Notes: generated from the letters alone by a model not told the origin. DNA of 50,279 nucleotides from Terriglobales bacterium (GCA_035624455.1 DASPRM010000099.1:1-50279); one strand, 5' to 3'; positions 7,249-18,820 are shown, counted from the stretch's first letter. A program made the numbers and translations.

Positions 7249-9870
7249 CTACTGGCCCACAACTGCTTTAAACTGCGAATTCGACTGCAAACGGTCAAAG
7301 CTGGGATTTTCCCTGACGCTGCGCGGATGCAATCCTCTCTCAAGCGCACGCCTCAAATACTCGATGCAAAGTGTATCTTGCCTCAAAAAGGCTGCCGCCT
7401 GCGCAATTTTCAGCAATACTTCCGGATCGCTGGCTCCCACCGCTAGCGCCTGCCTGGAATAGGCCTGCGAGCCATTAGCATCCCCCAGGGCGGCAGAATA
7501 GAACGCCAACTCGCTCAGTGTCATGCCATCCCGCGGATTGACCTTCAAGTCCTCCCGCGTCTGTTCCAGTGCTTTACGGAATATGGCCAGGGATTCTTGC
7601 CGCTTTCCCGGAACCCAATAGTAGGCTTCCGCCAAATTCCCTTGCAGAGAGGATCTGCGCGGATCGAGCGTTACCGCATTCTCATAATTGCTGGCCGCTT
7701 CTCCAAACTGTCGCAAATAAAAATGAGCCGCACCCAGGTTGCTGTACGCTCGCGCCGTCGGCCGAATGGCCACGGATCGGTCCAGGTTCTGGACTGCCTC
7801 ATTGTAGCTGCCCGATACCAGATAAGCGGCACCCAGGTTGCTGTAGCCGAGGAAGCTATCCGGCGCCAGCGCGATCACTTGTTTGAACATGTCCACCGCT
7901 TCCGCATACCGGCCGTGGCGATACAGGAAGCTCCCCAGCCAGTTGTACCCCGCCCAGTAATTGCGCCGCATGGCGATGGCGCGTTTGTACGTGTCTTCCG
8001 CATCGCCCGGACGATTCAGGTGCTCATAAGCGTAGGCTAATCCGCGATAGGCGTCATCGCTCGTCCCGTCCAGCTCCAGAGCGCGCTGGAACTGCTTGGC
8101 GCCATTTTCATATTGCCCGGTCTCGTTATAGACCATCCCCAGGCAGGTATAGCCATTCGCCAGAGTCGGACCCAGCTTCACCGCCTGCTGGCAAGCGTTC
8201 GTAGCTTTGGCGATCCAATCCGTCTGGTGGGTGTGCTGATACTGCTGCCAGTAGCTCTCACCCAGTCCCGCATAAGCCAGCGCATAATTGGGATCACTGT
8301 CGAGGGCGTGCCGGAACTCCGTAATCGCATTGTCGATGTTTTCCGGCCTCTCGTATTCCTGCAGGTATCCTCGTCCGCGCACATAAAAATCGTGAGCGGC
8401 AGGCGAGGTTTCATGTCCCGCCAGCGTGCGGCGTTCTTCGGCTCCCAGTTCAACCTCGAGCTTATTGAGAACGCTCTCCACCACTTGATCTTCCAACGCG
8501 AACGAGTCGGCAGCCAGCTCGGTCAGGGTATCGCCTCCAAGTTGCTTGTGCGAGTGGACGTCGACCAGGCTGTAGTTGACCCGCATCTTGTCGCCCGCTT
8601 GCTGCAGACTTCCTTCCAGCACAAGGTTCGCCCCCAGGATGGCCTGCGCCTTTTCCGCCGAAGTGATCTGCTGCCCCCGTATTTCGCTCGCCGGGGCGAC
8701 CTGCAGAGCATGCTTCTGCGTTAGCTGCGACAGTTTGTTGGTCAGCGTTTCCGTAAGCCCGTAGCAAAAGGCGCGAGTCTTATCGTCCCCATTAATTGCT
8801 TGGAAGGGGAGAACGGCCAGGTAACGGCCTGCCGGAGCGAGCGCTGCCCGCTCCCCGCCCGGCGGCCTCTGCCGCTTCATTTTTTCCACCAGCGTGAATG
8901 CCAGCACAAGCACCAGTAATGCCACGACAGCCAGCAGTCCCCAGAACCGCAGACGCTCTGTCCTGGTTCTGAACGCAGGCCCGGCCGCGCCCTCCCGCAC
9001 CTGCCGCAAATCTGTCAGCACGTCCGTCGCGCTCGCATACCGCTGCCCGGGCGGCTTGGCCAACATCTTGAAGATCACCCGCTCCAGGCCGCGCGGCACA
9101 GCAGGATTGAAGCGGCGGATTGCCGGCGGATCTTCGCGCAGGATGCGGTCGGTGGTGCCCACGAAACTGTCGGCGCGGAATGGACTCTCCCTCGTCAGCA
9201 CCTCATAGAACACGACCCCCATTGAAAAAATATCTGCCCGCTGGTCGGGCGGTTGCTCCAGCAGAATTTCCGGCGCCATGTAGGCAGGCGTTCCAGTAAG
9301 CGCACGGGCTTCGCTGGTTGTAGGATTCTCGCCCGGCGCAGAGCCGGCACGCGGAATTTGCCTGGCCAAGCCGAAATCCAGAATCTTCACCACCTTCGAT
9401 TGGGTGAGCATGATGTTTTCCGGCTTGATATCCCCGTGAAGAATGCCCCTCTCATGGGCCACCACGAGCGCCTGCAATGACTGCTCTGCGATGTCGAAGA
9501 ACTCCGCGATACTCAGCGGCTCCGCGGCTCGTTGCCGCAGGGTGCGACCCTCCACGTACTCCATGACCAGGAAGACTTCTCCGCGCTCCTGGAGCACGTC
9601 GTAGACAGCAGCGATGTGCTGGTCGGAGACTTTGGAAGCGCGTTCGGCTTCCTTAAGGAAGCGCTCGTGGTACTCAAGGTCGCCAGAGAAAGCCGGCGTG
9701 ACGCGCTTCAGAGCAACCGTCCGCTTCAGGACTGAGTCATCCGCACAATAGACTTCGCCCATCCCGCCCGAACCCACACGGGCGCGAATCAGGTAACGCC
9801 CCACCTTCAAGCCGACGAGGCTATCCCCAGGCTGCAAGTCCACTCGCTGGCGTGCACTGGACTCCGGCAT
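7249..9870 (-). CDS. Transmembrane serine/threonine protein kinase with TPR repeats
   Basis: 873 residues. The N-terminal PknB-type kinase domain (about 25-290) shows a glycine loop GSGGMGEV (33-40), the VALK lysine (55), catalytic loop HGDIKPEN (145-152), DFG (165-167) and MAPE (198-201). The catalytic loop has HGD instead of HRD, so it is a non-RD kinase; the catalytic Asp and Asn are present, so activity is plausible. A single membrane helix follows (about 309-329). Then comes a TolB/FlgO-like region (349-470, beginning YLAVLPFQAI) and about nine TPR units to the end, for protein binding on the outer side of the membrane. The two small DPTIIVDN proteins are encoded directly downstream. Confidence 0.93.
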   Translation of the reverse strand: MPESSARQRVDLQPGDSLVGLKVGRYLIRARVGSGGMGEVYCADDSVLKRTVALKRVTPAFSGDLEYHERFLKEAERASKVSDQHIAAVYDVLQERGEVFLVMEYVEGRTLRQRAAEPLSIAEFFDIAEQSLQALVVAHERGILHGDIKPENIMLTQSKVVKILDFGLARQIPRAGSAPGENPTTSEARALTGTPAYMAPEILLEQPPDQRADIFSMGVVFYEVLTRESPFRADSFVGTTDRILREDPPAIRRFNPAVPRGLERVIFKMLAKPPGQRYASATDVLTDLRQVREGAAGPAFRTRTERLRFWGLLAVVALLVLVLAFTLVEKMKRQRPPGGERAALAPAGRYLAVLPFQAINGDDKTRAFCYGLTETLTNKLSQLTQKHALQVAPASEIRGQQITSAEKAQAILGANLVLEGSLQQAGDKMRVNYSLVDVHSHKQLGGDTLTELAADSFALEDQVVESVLNKLEVELGAEERRTLAGHETSPAAHDFYVRGRGYLQEYERPENIDNAITEFRHALDSDPNYALAYAGLGESYWQQYQHTHQTDWIAKATNACQQAVKLGPTLANGYTCLGMVYNETGQYENGAKQFQRALELDGTSDDAYRGLAYAYEHLNRPGDAEDTYKRAIAMRRNYWAGYNWLGSFLYRHGRYAEAVDMFKQVIALAPDSFLGYSNLGAAYLVSGSYNEAVQNLDRSVAIRPTARAYSNLGAAHFYLRQFGEAASNYENAVTLDPRRSSLQGNLAEAYYWVPGKRQESLAIFRKALEQTREDLKVNPRDGMTLSELAFYSAALGDANGSQAYSRQALAVGASDPEVLLKIAQAAAFLRQDTLCIEYLRRALERGLHPRSVRENPSFDRLQSNSQFKAVVGQ

Positions 9871-10311
9871 AACCCACCAAAGCGCTTTAAAGAAGGAATC
9901 GCGTGGCCAGACCCGGAACTGTCCGGGCCCCCTGGAACCACAGGGACGCAGCTAATGTTACTCCCTGCATGGGCCTGCGGCGATTTCTTTCGCTTCTTAA
10001 ACGCATCAAAAAATAATTGGTGACGAATCGGGAATGGTGAGTCTCACCCAACGAATTCCGCCATCTTTTGTCGGGGGGTAGGAAGCACGTGGGAACGGAC
10101 GTCCCGTCCGTTCAGGTCGAGGCGCAGCCTCGACGCCTCACACGCTTCGTTCAGCACCCTCTCGTGGTACGTTGAGCTGTTTTGCAGGCGTGAGCCTGGC
10201 GGGAGCCTGCAGGCGAAATCCCGAGCGAAGCGAGGGACCTGCTTTCGCCCATCAGCCCCTTCGTTCACGACCGCCGTCTCGTGGTACGCTAGATTTCTGC
10301 ACAGGATTCCA
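9871..10311. other. Intergenic region with hairpin repeats and a flanking direct repeat
   Basis: No gene is supported. Positions about 10088-10133 contain GGACGTCCCGTCC and TCGAGGCGCAGCCTCGA hairpins, a family also seen near 13391 and 1675. The pair CTTCGTTCA...CTCGTGGTACG occurs twice as a direct repeat (10145-10171 and 10259-10288) around a palindromic insert about 85 bp long. The region is the divergent promoter space of the kinase gene and the beta-propeller gene. Confidence 0.55.
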
Positions 10312-12678
10312 ATGTCAAAATTTGTTGTCGCTCTTCTGCTGTTCTTTCTCATCCCTGTTGATTTGGCTCATGCTGACGGTACACGCACGTGGTTTCAATC
10401 GCGTTACGACGAGTTCGAAAAAGGCACTGCCAAGGGCGTCGCCATCCGCAGCGATGGCATTCTTGAGCTGGCTCCCGCCGTCAATCCGTTGACCACCACT
10501 CCTTCCACCTATATATGGGCGGTGGCAAGTGACAACCAGGGAAACGTCTTCGCCGCCGCGGGTGCACCGGCGCGGATTTACCGCGTTACTCCCAAGGGAG
10601 AGACAACCATCATCTTTGAACCGCGTGAGTTGGAAGTTCAGGCCTTAACCATCGCCAACGATGGCACCATCTATGCCGCTACGTCTCCCGACGGGAAGGT
10701 TTATAAGATCGTCCGCACTGCAGCCTCGCCAGCTCCGCAGAATCCGCAAACACCAGCAGAGAAATCAGAAGGGCGCACTAGTAACGATAAGCCGGCCTCC
10801 TTGTCCACGGACGCTTCTTACAGCGCTAGCGTTTGGTTTGACCCCAAGACGAAGTACATATGGTCACTCGCACTGGATAATCAGGACCGCCTCTATGTTG
10901 CTACCGGAGATCGGGGAGAAGTCTTCCGCATCGAGAAAGACGGCAACGCTGTGCTCTTCTTCAAGAGCGACGAAGCGCACATTCGCGTGCTGGCGATAGA
11001 CAAACAAGGCAACGTAATCGCCGGCTCCGATGGCAGCGGGCTTATCTACCGCATCTCGCCGACCGGAGAGGCTTTTGTTCTCTACAGCGCGCCTAAGAAA
11101 GAGATCACTGCCCTGGCGATCGATCCCGCCGGCAACGTCTTTGCTGCGGGTGTAGGCGAGAAGCGTCCCCAGGGACTGACATTTCCCAGCATTCCTCCGG
11201 CAATCCCCACCGGACCACCGGTCTCCAGCGCTGGAAGCGCCTCGGTTTTGGGCGTGGGTGGTCCGACCGGGCCGGTCCTTGGATCCACTCCCGGCCTGTC
11301 ACCCTTCTCCACCAGCGGCGGCGCCGAGATTTACCGCATTGCTCCGGACGGCTCGCCCAAGCGCATATGGAGTTCGCACGACGACCTCGTCTATTCGCTG
11401 GGCTTCGATCGCAACGGACGCCTGTTGGCCGGAACTGGAAACCGTGGGCGCATTTTCGAGGTCGAGTCCGAAGACCGCTTCACCGACATGGGCAAGGCCA
11501 GTGCCAGCCAGGTCACCGGTATCTGCCCCGCTCCGAATGGCGGTCTCTATCTGGCTACCAGTAATCTGGGGAAAATCTTTTTGCTGAGTGGAAGAGCTGA
11601 CGCCGACGGCAGCTTTGAAAGCGATGTCCTCGACGCCAAGATTTTCTCGCGCTGGGGACGCGCGCAGGTGCGCGCCACCGGAAATTACGAACTCTTCGCC
11701 CGCAGCGGCAACGTCGATAATCCTGACCGTAACTGGAGTCCGTGGAAAAAAGTTGATCTGCCGAACGAAGCCCCACTCACGACTCCCCCTGCACGCTTTC
11801 TGCAATGGAAAGCGGTTTTGCATCCCGCCAGTCCGCCCACCACGCTCGACAGCGTGTTGATCAATTACCTCCCCAAGAATGTCGCTCCCGAAGTGGATGA
11901 CGTCTACGTTCAGACAGGAGCGCGCTTTCAATCCGCCAGCAAGCCCTTGGCGGTACAGGAATCGGTGAGCGTGGGTCCAGGACCCTCTTCGCCGGCTGCA
12001 GCGCACTTCGACGCCACTCCCACTGCGGTTCGCGATCCGCACTCGATTGCCGTGCGCTGGACTGCCCACGACGATAACGATGATGACCTGGTCTATTCCC
12101 TCTACTATCGGGGAGACGGCGAGACCCGCTGGAAGCTGCTGAAGGATGAGCTTACCGACAAGTACTACTCCTTCGATGCCGCCCTTCTGCCCGATGGCGG
12201 CTACACCATTCTGGTCGTCGCCTCCGATGCCCCCTCGCATTCCGAAGGCGCCCTCACCGACGTCAAGGAGAGCTCTCGCTTCGAGGTCGATACCACGCCT
12301 CCCCAAATTCAAAGGCTCACGGGACAACTGAACGGCAACTCGGTTCATGTTGTGTTCCGCGCCGAAGACACTTTCTCTCCTATTCAACGCGCCGAATATT
12401 CCGTTGATGCCGGCGACTGGCAGCTTATCGAGCCCGTGGGCCAAATTTCCGATTACCGTATCGAGAACTACGACTTCAACGTGCCGCTCTCTGAAGGTGG
12501 AAGTGCGCTGGCGGACGATCCTCCCACTGGGGCAGTTACCACTCCGCATTCCGCGGGGCCGGTGCGAAATGTGAAGAACGCAGAAGCTGCCGCTCCGATC
12601 GAGCACGTGATCGTGGTGCGCGTGTACGACCGCTTCGATAATCAAGCCTCAGCCAAAACCGTGATCCGGGGAAAGTAG
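10312..12678 (+). CDS. Large secreted beta-propeller protein
   Basis: 788 residues with a signal peptide (1-21, ending DLAHAD). Residues about 60-430 carry repeated propeller-like blades of the form W/L-A-x-D-x-x-G-N-V-x-A-A-x-G, for example IWAVASDNQGNVFAAAGAPA, ALTIANDGTIYAATSPDG, LAIDKQGNVIAGSDGSGLI and LGFDRNGRLLAGTGNRG. This resembles NHL/SMP-30 or two-component-sensor propellers. A Gly/Pro-rich insert is at about 285-330. The C-terminal 350 residues look like immunoglobulin or fibronectin-type strands (AVRWTAHDDNDDDLVYSLYY, VDTTPPQIQ). No enzyme motif is visible. It is probably a periplasmic or surface protein of unknown role. Confidence 0.85.
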   Translation: MSKFVVALLLFFLIPVDLAHADGTRTWFQSRYDEFEKGTAKGVAIRSDGILELAPAVNPLTTTPSTYIWAVASDNQGNVFAAAGAPARIYRVTPKGETTIIFEPRELEVQALTIANDGTIYAATSPDGKVYKIVRTAASPAPQNPQTPAEKSEGRTSNDKPASLSTDASYSASVWFDPKTKYIWSLALDNQDRLYVATGDRGEVFRIEKDGNAVLFFKSDEAHIRVLAIDKQGNVIAGSDGSGLIYRISPTGEAFVLYSAPKKEITALAIDPAGNVFAAGVGEKRPQGLTFPSIPPAIPTGPPVSSAGSASVLGVGGPTGPVLGSTPGLSPFSTSGGAEIYRIAPDGSPKRIWSSHDDLVYSLGFDRNGRLLAGTGNRGRIFEVESEDRFTDMGKASASQVTGICPAPNGGLYLATSNLGKIFLLSGRADADGSFESDVLDAKIFSRWGRAQVRATGNYELFARSGNVDNPDRNWSPWKKVDLPNEAPLTTPPARFLQWKAVLHPASPPTTLDSVLINYLPKNVAPEVDDVYVQTGARFQSASKPLAVQESVSVGPGPSSPAAAHFDATPTAVRDPHSIAVRWTAHDDNDDDLVYSLYYRGDGETRWKLLKDELTDKYYSFDAALLPDGGYTILVVASDAPSHSEGALTDVKESSRFEVDTTPPQIQRLTGQLNGNSVHVVFRAEDTFSPIQRAEYSVDAGDWQLIEPVGQISDYRIENYDFNVPLSEGGSALADDPPTGAVTTPHSAGPVRNVKNAEAAAPIEHVIVVRVYDRFDNQASAKTVIRGK

Positions 12679-12703
12679 AGGGATCGCAGCACACCTACGA
12701 ACC

Positions 12704-12744
12704 CTGAGGGTGCCCCACTCAAGCCGAGCTTGGGTGGGGTTTTT
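12704..12744 (+). terminator. Rho-independent terminator of the GAGGGTGCCCC family
   Basis: CCCCACTCAAGC and GCTTGGGTGGGG pair around a 3-nt loop and are followed by TTTTT, 37 bp after the beta-propeller gene. Compared with the copy at 22990, the fifth base pair changes from G-C to A-T on both arms, which supports an RNA hairpin. Confidence 0.75.
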
Positions 12745-12792
12745 ACTTCACCCGATCACCCTTCACCCGATCCACTTCGCTACAATCCCTCC

Positions 12793-13374
12793 ATGCTCTT
12801 GCGCACCCTCGGCTGGGTGGCTTGCGTCATTTACGCGACCGTGCCTTCTTTCTGGCTACTCATCCATCCCCGCGCCGACTCCTGGCGCGAGCGGCTCCGC
12901 GCAGGACGCCCCGTCTATCAATTCCTGCTGCCACTCTGGATGGCAATGTGGGTCGTCCTCGGCGCCATCACTTGGCCGTTTCGAAAAATTGCTCTCTACA
13001 ATTCGCATCTTGCCTGGATCCCAGGAGGGCTGTTGATCGCTCTAGGAATCTATCTTTATGCGCGCGGCCGCCGCGGCTTCTCCCCACTGCAACTCTCCGG
13101 ACATGCGGAACTCGCTCCCGATCGCCACTCGCAACATCTGGTCGTGACGGGCATACGCCGCCGTCTGCGCCATCCGATTTACCTCGGCCACGTCTGCGAA
13201 ATGCTCGGCTGGAGCATCGGAACCGGGCTGGCCGTTCTCTTCGGACTGACGGGCTTTGCCCTCATCACCGGCGCATTTATGGTTCGGCGCGAAGATGCGG
13301 AGCTCGAGCAGCGCTTCGGCGACGAATACCGCCAGTATCAGAAGGACGTGCCAACGTTCTTGCCAAGGCTGTAG
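12793..13374 (+). CDS. Isoprenylcysteine carboxyl methyltransferase-like membrane protein
   Basis: 193 residues with about five membrane helices. The start is ATG 12793; the in-frame codon 63 bp upstream lies within the terminator hairpin region. The C-terminal half has the ICMT/phospholipid-methyltransferase signature: RRRLRHPIYLGHVCEMLGW with RHPIY at about 136-140, and a closing RREDAELEQRFGDEYRQY, where Glu and Arg contact S-adenosylmethionine in the family. It probably methylates a lipid or small membrane substrate, which cannot be named. The gene stands alone between repeat-rich spacers. Confidence 0.82.
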   Translation: MLLRTLGWVACVIYATVPSFWLLIHPRADSWRERLRAGRPVYQFLLPLWMAMWVVLGAITWPFRKIALYNSHLAWIPGGLLIALGIYLYARGRRGFSPLQLSGHAELAPDRHSQHLVVTGIRRRLRHPIYLGHVCEMLGWSIGTGLAVLFGLTGFALITGAFMVRREDAELEQRFGDEYRQYQKDVPTFLPRL

Positions 13375-13809
13375 TTCAGCGCACCAAGTACGTGGGGACG
13401 GACGCTCCGTCCGTCCAGGTCGAGCGAAGCTCGACTCGTCCTCTGGACGAAACTTCGCGCGGGTTCGGGTGGCCCACTCAAGCCCTCCGCTGGCTTGAGT
13501 GGGATACGTGGTTGGCTCTGCTTTGAAAGGCGCGACTCCTCAGGAACTCTCGAGTGTCATTCTGAGCGACGCGCCCGTCTTGCTTTTTCCGACCCGCGTT
13601 TTCTGCGGGTCGCGGGCGCGGAGTCGAAGGATCTTGCGTTTTCGCCCGGCGACTGCTGGCCAGCTCCCAAAAGCAAGGTTTCCTCCACGCGCGATTGGAT
13701 TGCGAGCAATCCAATCGCGCGGTCGACATGACGGTGGCTGAGTGCTCGCCTGACTGCTGACTGCTGAGCGCCAAACCCAATAACTGTATACTCGACTCGC
13801 TAGCAATTT
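13375..13809. repeat. Repeat-rich spacer upstream of the LolC/E gene
   Basis: Positions 13391-13440 hold a GGACGGACGCTCCGTCCGTCC hairpin (in two arms) followed by TCGAGCGAAGCTCGA. Positions 13470-13505 hold CCACTCAAGCC...GGCTTGAGTGGG. Positions 13555-13642 hold the TGTCATTCTGAGCGACGC repeat with its GACCCGCG core, ending AAGGATCTTGCG. A GATTGG...CCAATC hairpin is at about 13690-13716 and a CTGACTGCTGACTGCTGAG run at 13752-13770. No gene is seen. Confidence 0.6.
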
Positions 13810-15132
13810 ATGCGCTTTGAACTTTTCGTGGCGGCGCGCTATTTACGCGCGAAACGGCGTCAGGCGGTGATCGGCGTGATCACTGCCATCTCCATCGCTG
13901 GCGTCGCGGCGGGAGTCGCTTCCCTGGTCATCGCCCTGGCCATCAACAATGGCTTCCGCCAGGACCTGCAGGATCGCCTGCTCGGTTCCTCTTCTCATAT
14001 CAACCTGCTGCGCATCGAAAACGACGGCATCCGCAACTGGCAGGAGCTGCTCACTCGCCTGGTCAAAACGCCACACGTGGTCGCCGGCGCACCCGCCATC
14101 TACGATCAGGTGCTTATCTCCCGCGGATCACGCGCTCGCGGCGCTGTGCTTAAAGGAGTGATCCCTAATTACGAGCGGCAAGTCAGCGATCTTCTGCAAA
14201 GTGTCAAGATTGGCTCCAGCGAGCCGCTTAATCAGACCAGCACTCCGATGCCGGCAGCACCCGAATCTCGCGCCACAACATCGCCATCGAATTCTTCTCA
14301 ACCTGACGATCTGTCCGCCGTGCAGGCGCGCGTCGCGGCGATGCCCCCAATCATTCTCGGCAAAGACATGGCAGATGATCTGGGCGCGACCGTGGGCTCA
14401 GTAGTCTTAGTCACTAGTCCGCAGGGTGAGCTCACGCCTTTCGGCCTGACGCCCAAGTACGTTCGCTTCAAAGTTGTCGGTATCTTCAACTCCGGTTTCT
14501 ACGACTACGATGCCAGTTGGGGGTTTACTCGCCTCTCCGAGGCGCAGAAACTGGAAGGCCTGGGCGATGTGGTCTCAGTGCTGGAATTCAAGGTGGATGA
14601 CATCTACAAAGCCGGAGAAATCGCACGCGAACTTGAACACGCCGCAGGCAAAGGCTTTCAGTCTACAAACTGGATGGAACAGAACCGTTCCCTGTTCCGC
14701 GCCTTGCGCCTGGAGCGGGTGGTTACCTTCATCACTATCGGTCTGATCGTGTTCGTGGCGGCGCTTAACATCCTCATCTCGCTCATCATGATGGTTATGG
14801 AGAAGACCCGCGACATCGCCGTACTCCGCTCGATGGGAACTCGCAGGGCACAAATCCGCAATATTTTTGTCTTTCAGGGACTCTTGATTGGGATCGTCGG
14901 CACCGCCATCGGACTCATCATCGGCTTTGCCGCGTCCTGGGCCAGTGGCCACTATCACTTCATTTCGCTTTCGCCGGAGGTGTATTCCATCGACTATGTG
15001 CCCTTTGCACCCCGCCTCAGCGACGGCCTGATCGTGGCTGCGGTATCCCTGGCTATCTCCCTTGTGGCCACCATCTATCCCTCCATATCAGCGGCACGCA
15101 TTTATCCTGCCGAAGCGCTGCGCTACGAGTAA
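13810..15132 (+). CDS. LolC/LolE-type ABC transporter permease (FtsX-like)
   Basis: 440 residues with the MacB/FtsX topology: one N-terminal membrane helix (about 20-48) in the LolC/E start motif FELFVAARYLRAKRRQ, a large periplasmic domain (50-305), then three helices (about 310-335, 355-385, 400-425). The cytoplasmic coupling segment MEKTRDIAVLRSMGTRRAQIRNIF is typical. LolCDE extracts lipoproteins from the inner membrane for delivery to the outer membrane. Only one permease is present, so a homodimer or a partner elsewhere is implied. A LolD-like ATPase follows on the same strand after a 278-bp gap. Confidence 0.88.
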   Translation: MRFELFVAARYLRAKRRQAVIGVITAISIAGVAAGVASLVIALAINNGFRQDLQDRLLGSSSHINLLRIENDGIRNWQELLTRLVKTPHVVAGAPAIYDQVLISRGSRARGAVLKGVIPNYERQVSDLLQSVKIGSSEPLNQTSTPMPAAPESRATTSPSNSSQPDDLSAVQARVAAMPPIILGKDMADDLGATVGSVVLVTSPQGELTPFGLTPKYVRFKVVGIFNSGFYDYDASWGFTRLSEAQKLEGLGDVVSVLEFKVDDIYKAGEIARELEHAAGKGFQSTNWMEQNRSLFRALRLERVVTFITIGLIVFVAALNILISLIMMVMEKTRDIAVLRSMGTRRAQIRNIFVFQGLLIGIVGTAIGLIIGFAASWASGHYHFISLSPEVYSIDYVPFAPRLSDGLIVAAVSLAISLVATIYPSISAARIYPAEALRYE

Positions 15133-15250
15133 TGGGATTGCTGTATTCCCGGGCTGTCGAGCGTGTATCGCAAGGCGAGAGATTCTCTAACCTGCCGGTT
15201 GCAATTCGGTGGCAAACACTTGCGGTGGCTGTTAGCGGGCCCGCGAAATT

Positions 15251-15266
15251 TGGCACGTCAGGTGCT
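15251..15266 (+). promoter_or_regulatory. Sigma-54-like promoter (-24/-12)
   Basis: TGGCACG-N4-GTGCT with GG and GC exactly 12 bp apart matches the sigma-54 consensus TGGCACR-N4-TTGCW at all but one position. It lies 145 bp upstream of the LolD-like gene. A second site with the same form occurs upstream of clpC. Confidence 0.45.
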
Positions 15267-15410
15267 CGCTACTCCTGCAGTTACTTCTACCGGAACTTTC
15301 GACAATTTTTGACAAAGAAAAAGTCTTGTAATCAGGTATTAAAGAAGTGAGAATCGAGCAGATTTGATGCGGCTCTGCAAGGTGTAGCCGCGGGGGCTAA
15401 TTCGTAACCA

Positions 15411-16136
15411 TTGGAGTCCGATCTGCATCTATATCTACAACACGAAGTGTTGCACGGAGAAAAACTCAAGAAGGTTTTTCGTTCCGGCAGTTCGGATCTG
15501 GTGGTCTTTGAAAACTTATCGCTGGGAGTCAAGCATGGCGAGATGGTCGCTATCGTAGGCCAGTCGGGCGCGGGCAAGAGTACCCTGTTGCACATCCTGG
15601 GCGCGCTTGATAGGGCTTCGGAAGGTGACGTATACTGCGCCAAAGAAGACTTGCGATCGCTCTCCGAAGAAGCGGCAGCGGATTTTCGCAACCGCGAGAT
15701 TGGGTTCGTCTGGCAGTTTCATTATCTGCTGCCGGAATTCACCGCGGTTGAGAATGTGGCCATGCCCCTGCTGGTACGGGGACGTCATCGGCGCGAAGCC
15801 GAATCCGAAGCCCTGCAGTGGTTGCGCGAGGTGGGTTTACAGAACCGGGCGTATCATCGATCTGGCGAGCTTTCCGGTGGCGAGCAACAGCGAGTTGCGA
15901 TCGCCAGGGCATTGGTTACTCGTCCGCAGCTGCTGCTGGCGGACGAACCTACCGGCGATTTGGATAACCAGACCGCCGAGGCGGTGTTTGCATTGATCGC
16001 TCGGCTTCATCGCGACTACGGTTTGACCTCCCTTATAGCCACCCATAACCTTGCGTTTGCGCGACGTTGTGATCGCGTTCTTCGGCTGGAGCGAGGGCGG
16101 CTGGAGGAGGTCTCGCCGGAGGTGCTGACGGCCTGA
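15411..16136 (+). CDS. LolD-type ABC transporter ATP-binding protein
   Basis: 241 residues. Walker [10 protein letters not shown], a Q-loop in [12 protein letters not shown], signature LSGGEQQR, Walker [10 protein letters not shown] with DLD, and the switch His in ATHNL are all present. It belongs to the lipoprotein-releasing / MacB ATPase group and would energise the LolC/E-like permease encoded just upstream. A TTG at 15411 is taken as the start; a GTG at 15447 is a reasonable alternative and would remove 12 poorly conserved residues. The 278-bp gap from the permease gene and a sigma-54-like site suggest it can be expressed separately. Confidence 0.88.
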   Translation: MESDLHLYLQHEVLHGEKLKKVFRSGSSDLVVFENLSLGVKHGEMVAIVGQSGAGKSTLLHILGALDRASEGDVYCAKEDLRSLSEEAAADFRNREIGFVWQFHYLLPEFTAVENVAMPLLVRGRHRREAESEALQWLREVGLQNRAYHRSGELSGGEQQRVAIARALVTRPQLLLADEPTGDLDNQTAEAVFALIARLHRDYGLTSLIATHNLAFARRCDRVLRLERGRLEEVSPEVLTA

Positions 16137-16191
16137 TTTGGGACTTCGGTTTTGACGGTAAATATTCCGCAGGAGGTTGGGCATCTGAGTT

Positions 16192-16207
16192 TGGCACATT
16201 GCGTGCT
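16192..16207 (+). promoter_or_regulatory. Sigma-54-like promoter (-24/-12) upstream of clpC
   Basis: TGGCACA-N4-GTGCT has GG and GC 12 bp apart, preceded by TT as at 15251. It lies 143 bp upstream of the clpC start. The two sites share TTTGGCAC and GTGCTC. Confidence 0.42.
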
Positions 16208-16349
16208 CCTAGCTGAGGGTTACAGGTTCCCGCCAGCGTAGTGGGGACAGCAACGGGAGAATAGGTCGGGTTGGGCACAGACCTGGCTCCACATCGGTGG
16301 TAAGGTGATGCGGTGCTGATTTGCGTTCCCCGGGCCTGGGAGAGGGAAA

Positions 16350-18797
<2,448 letters not shown>

Positions 18798-18820
18798 ACT
18801 GGTTTTCACTGATCTTAAAA

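Noticed and set aside
10044-10352. Minus-strand ORF of 102 codons.
   Set aside because: It lies over hairpin repeats and overlaps the start of the beta-propeller gene; the translation is Arg-rich with no domain pattern.
11299-12645. Long minus-strand ORF (448 codons) opposite the beta-propeller gene.
   Set aside because: Same reason: a shadow frame with no signal peptide, membrane segment or motif.
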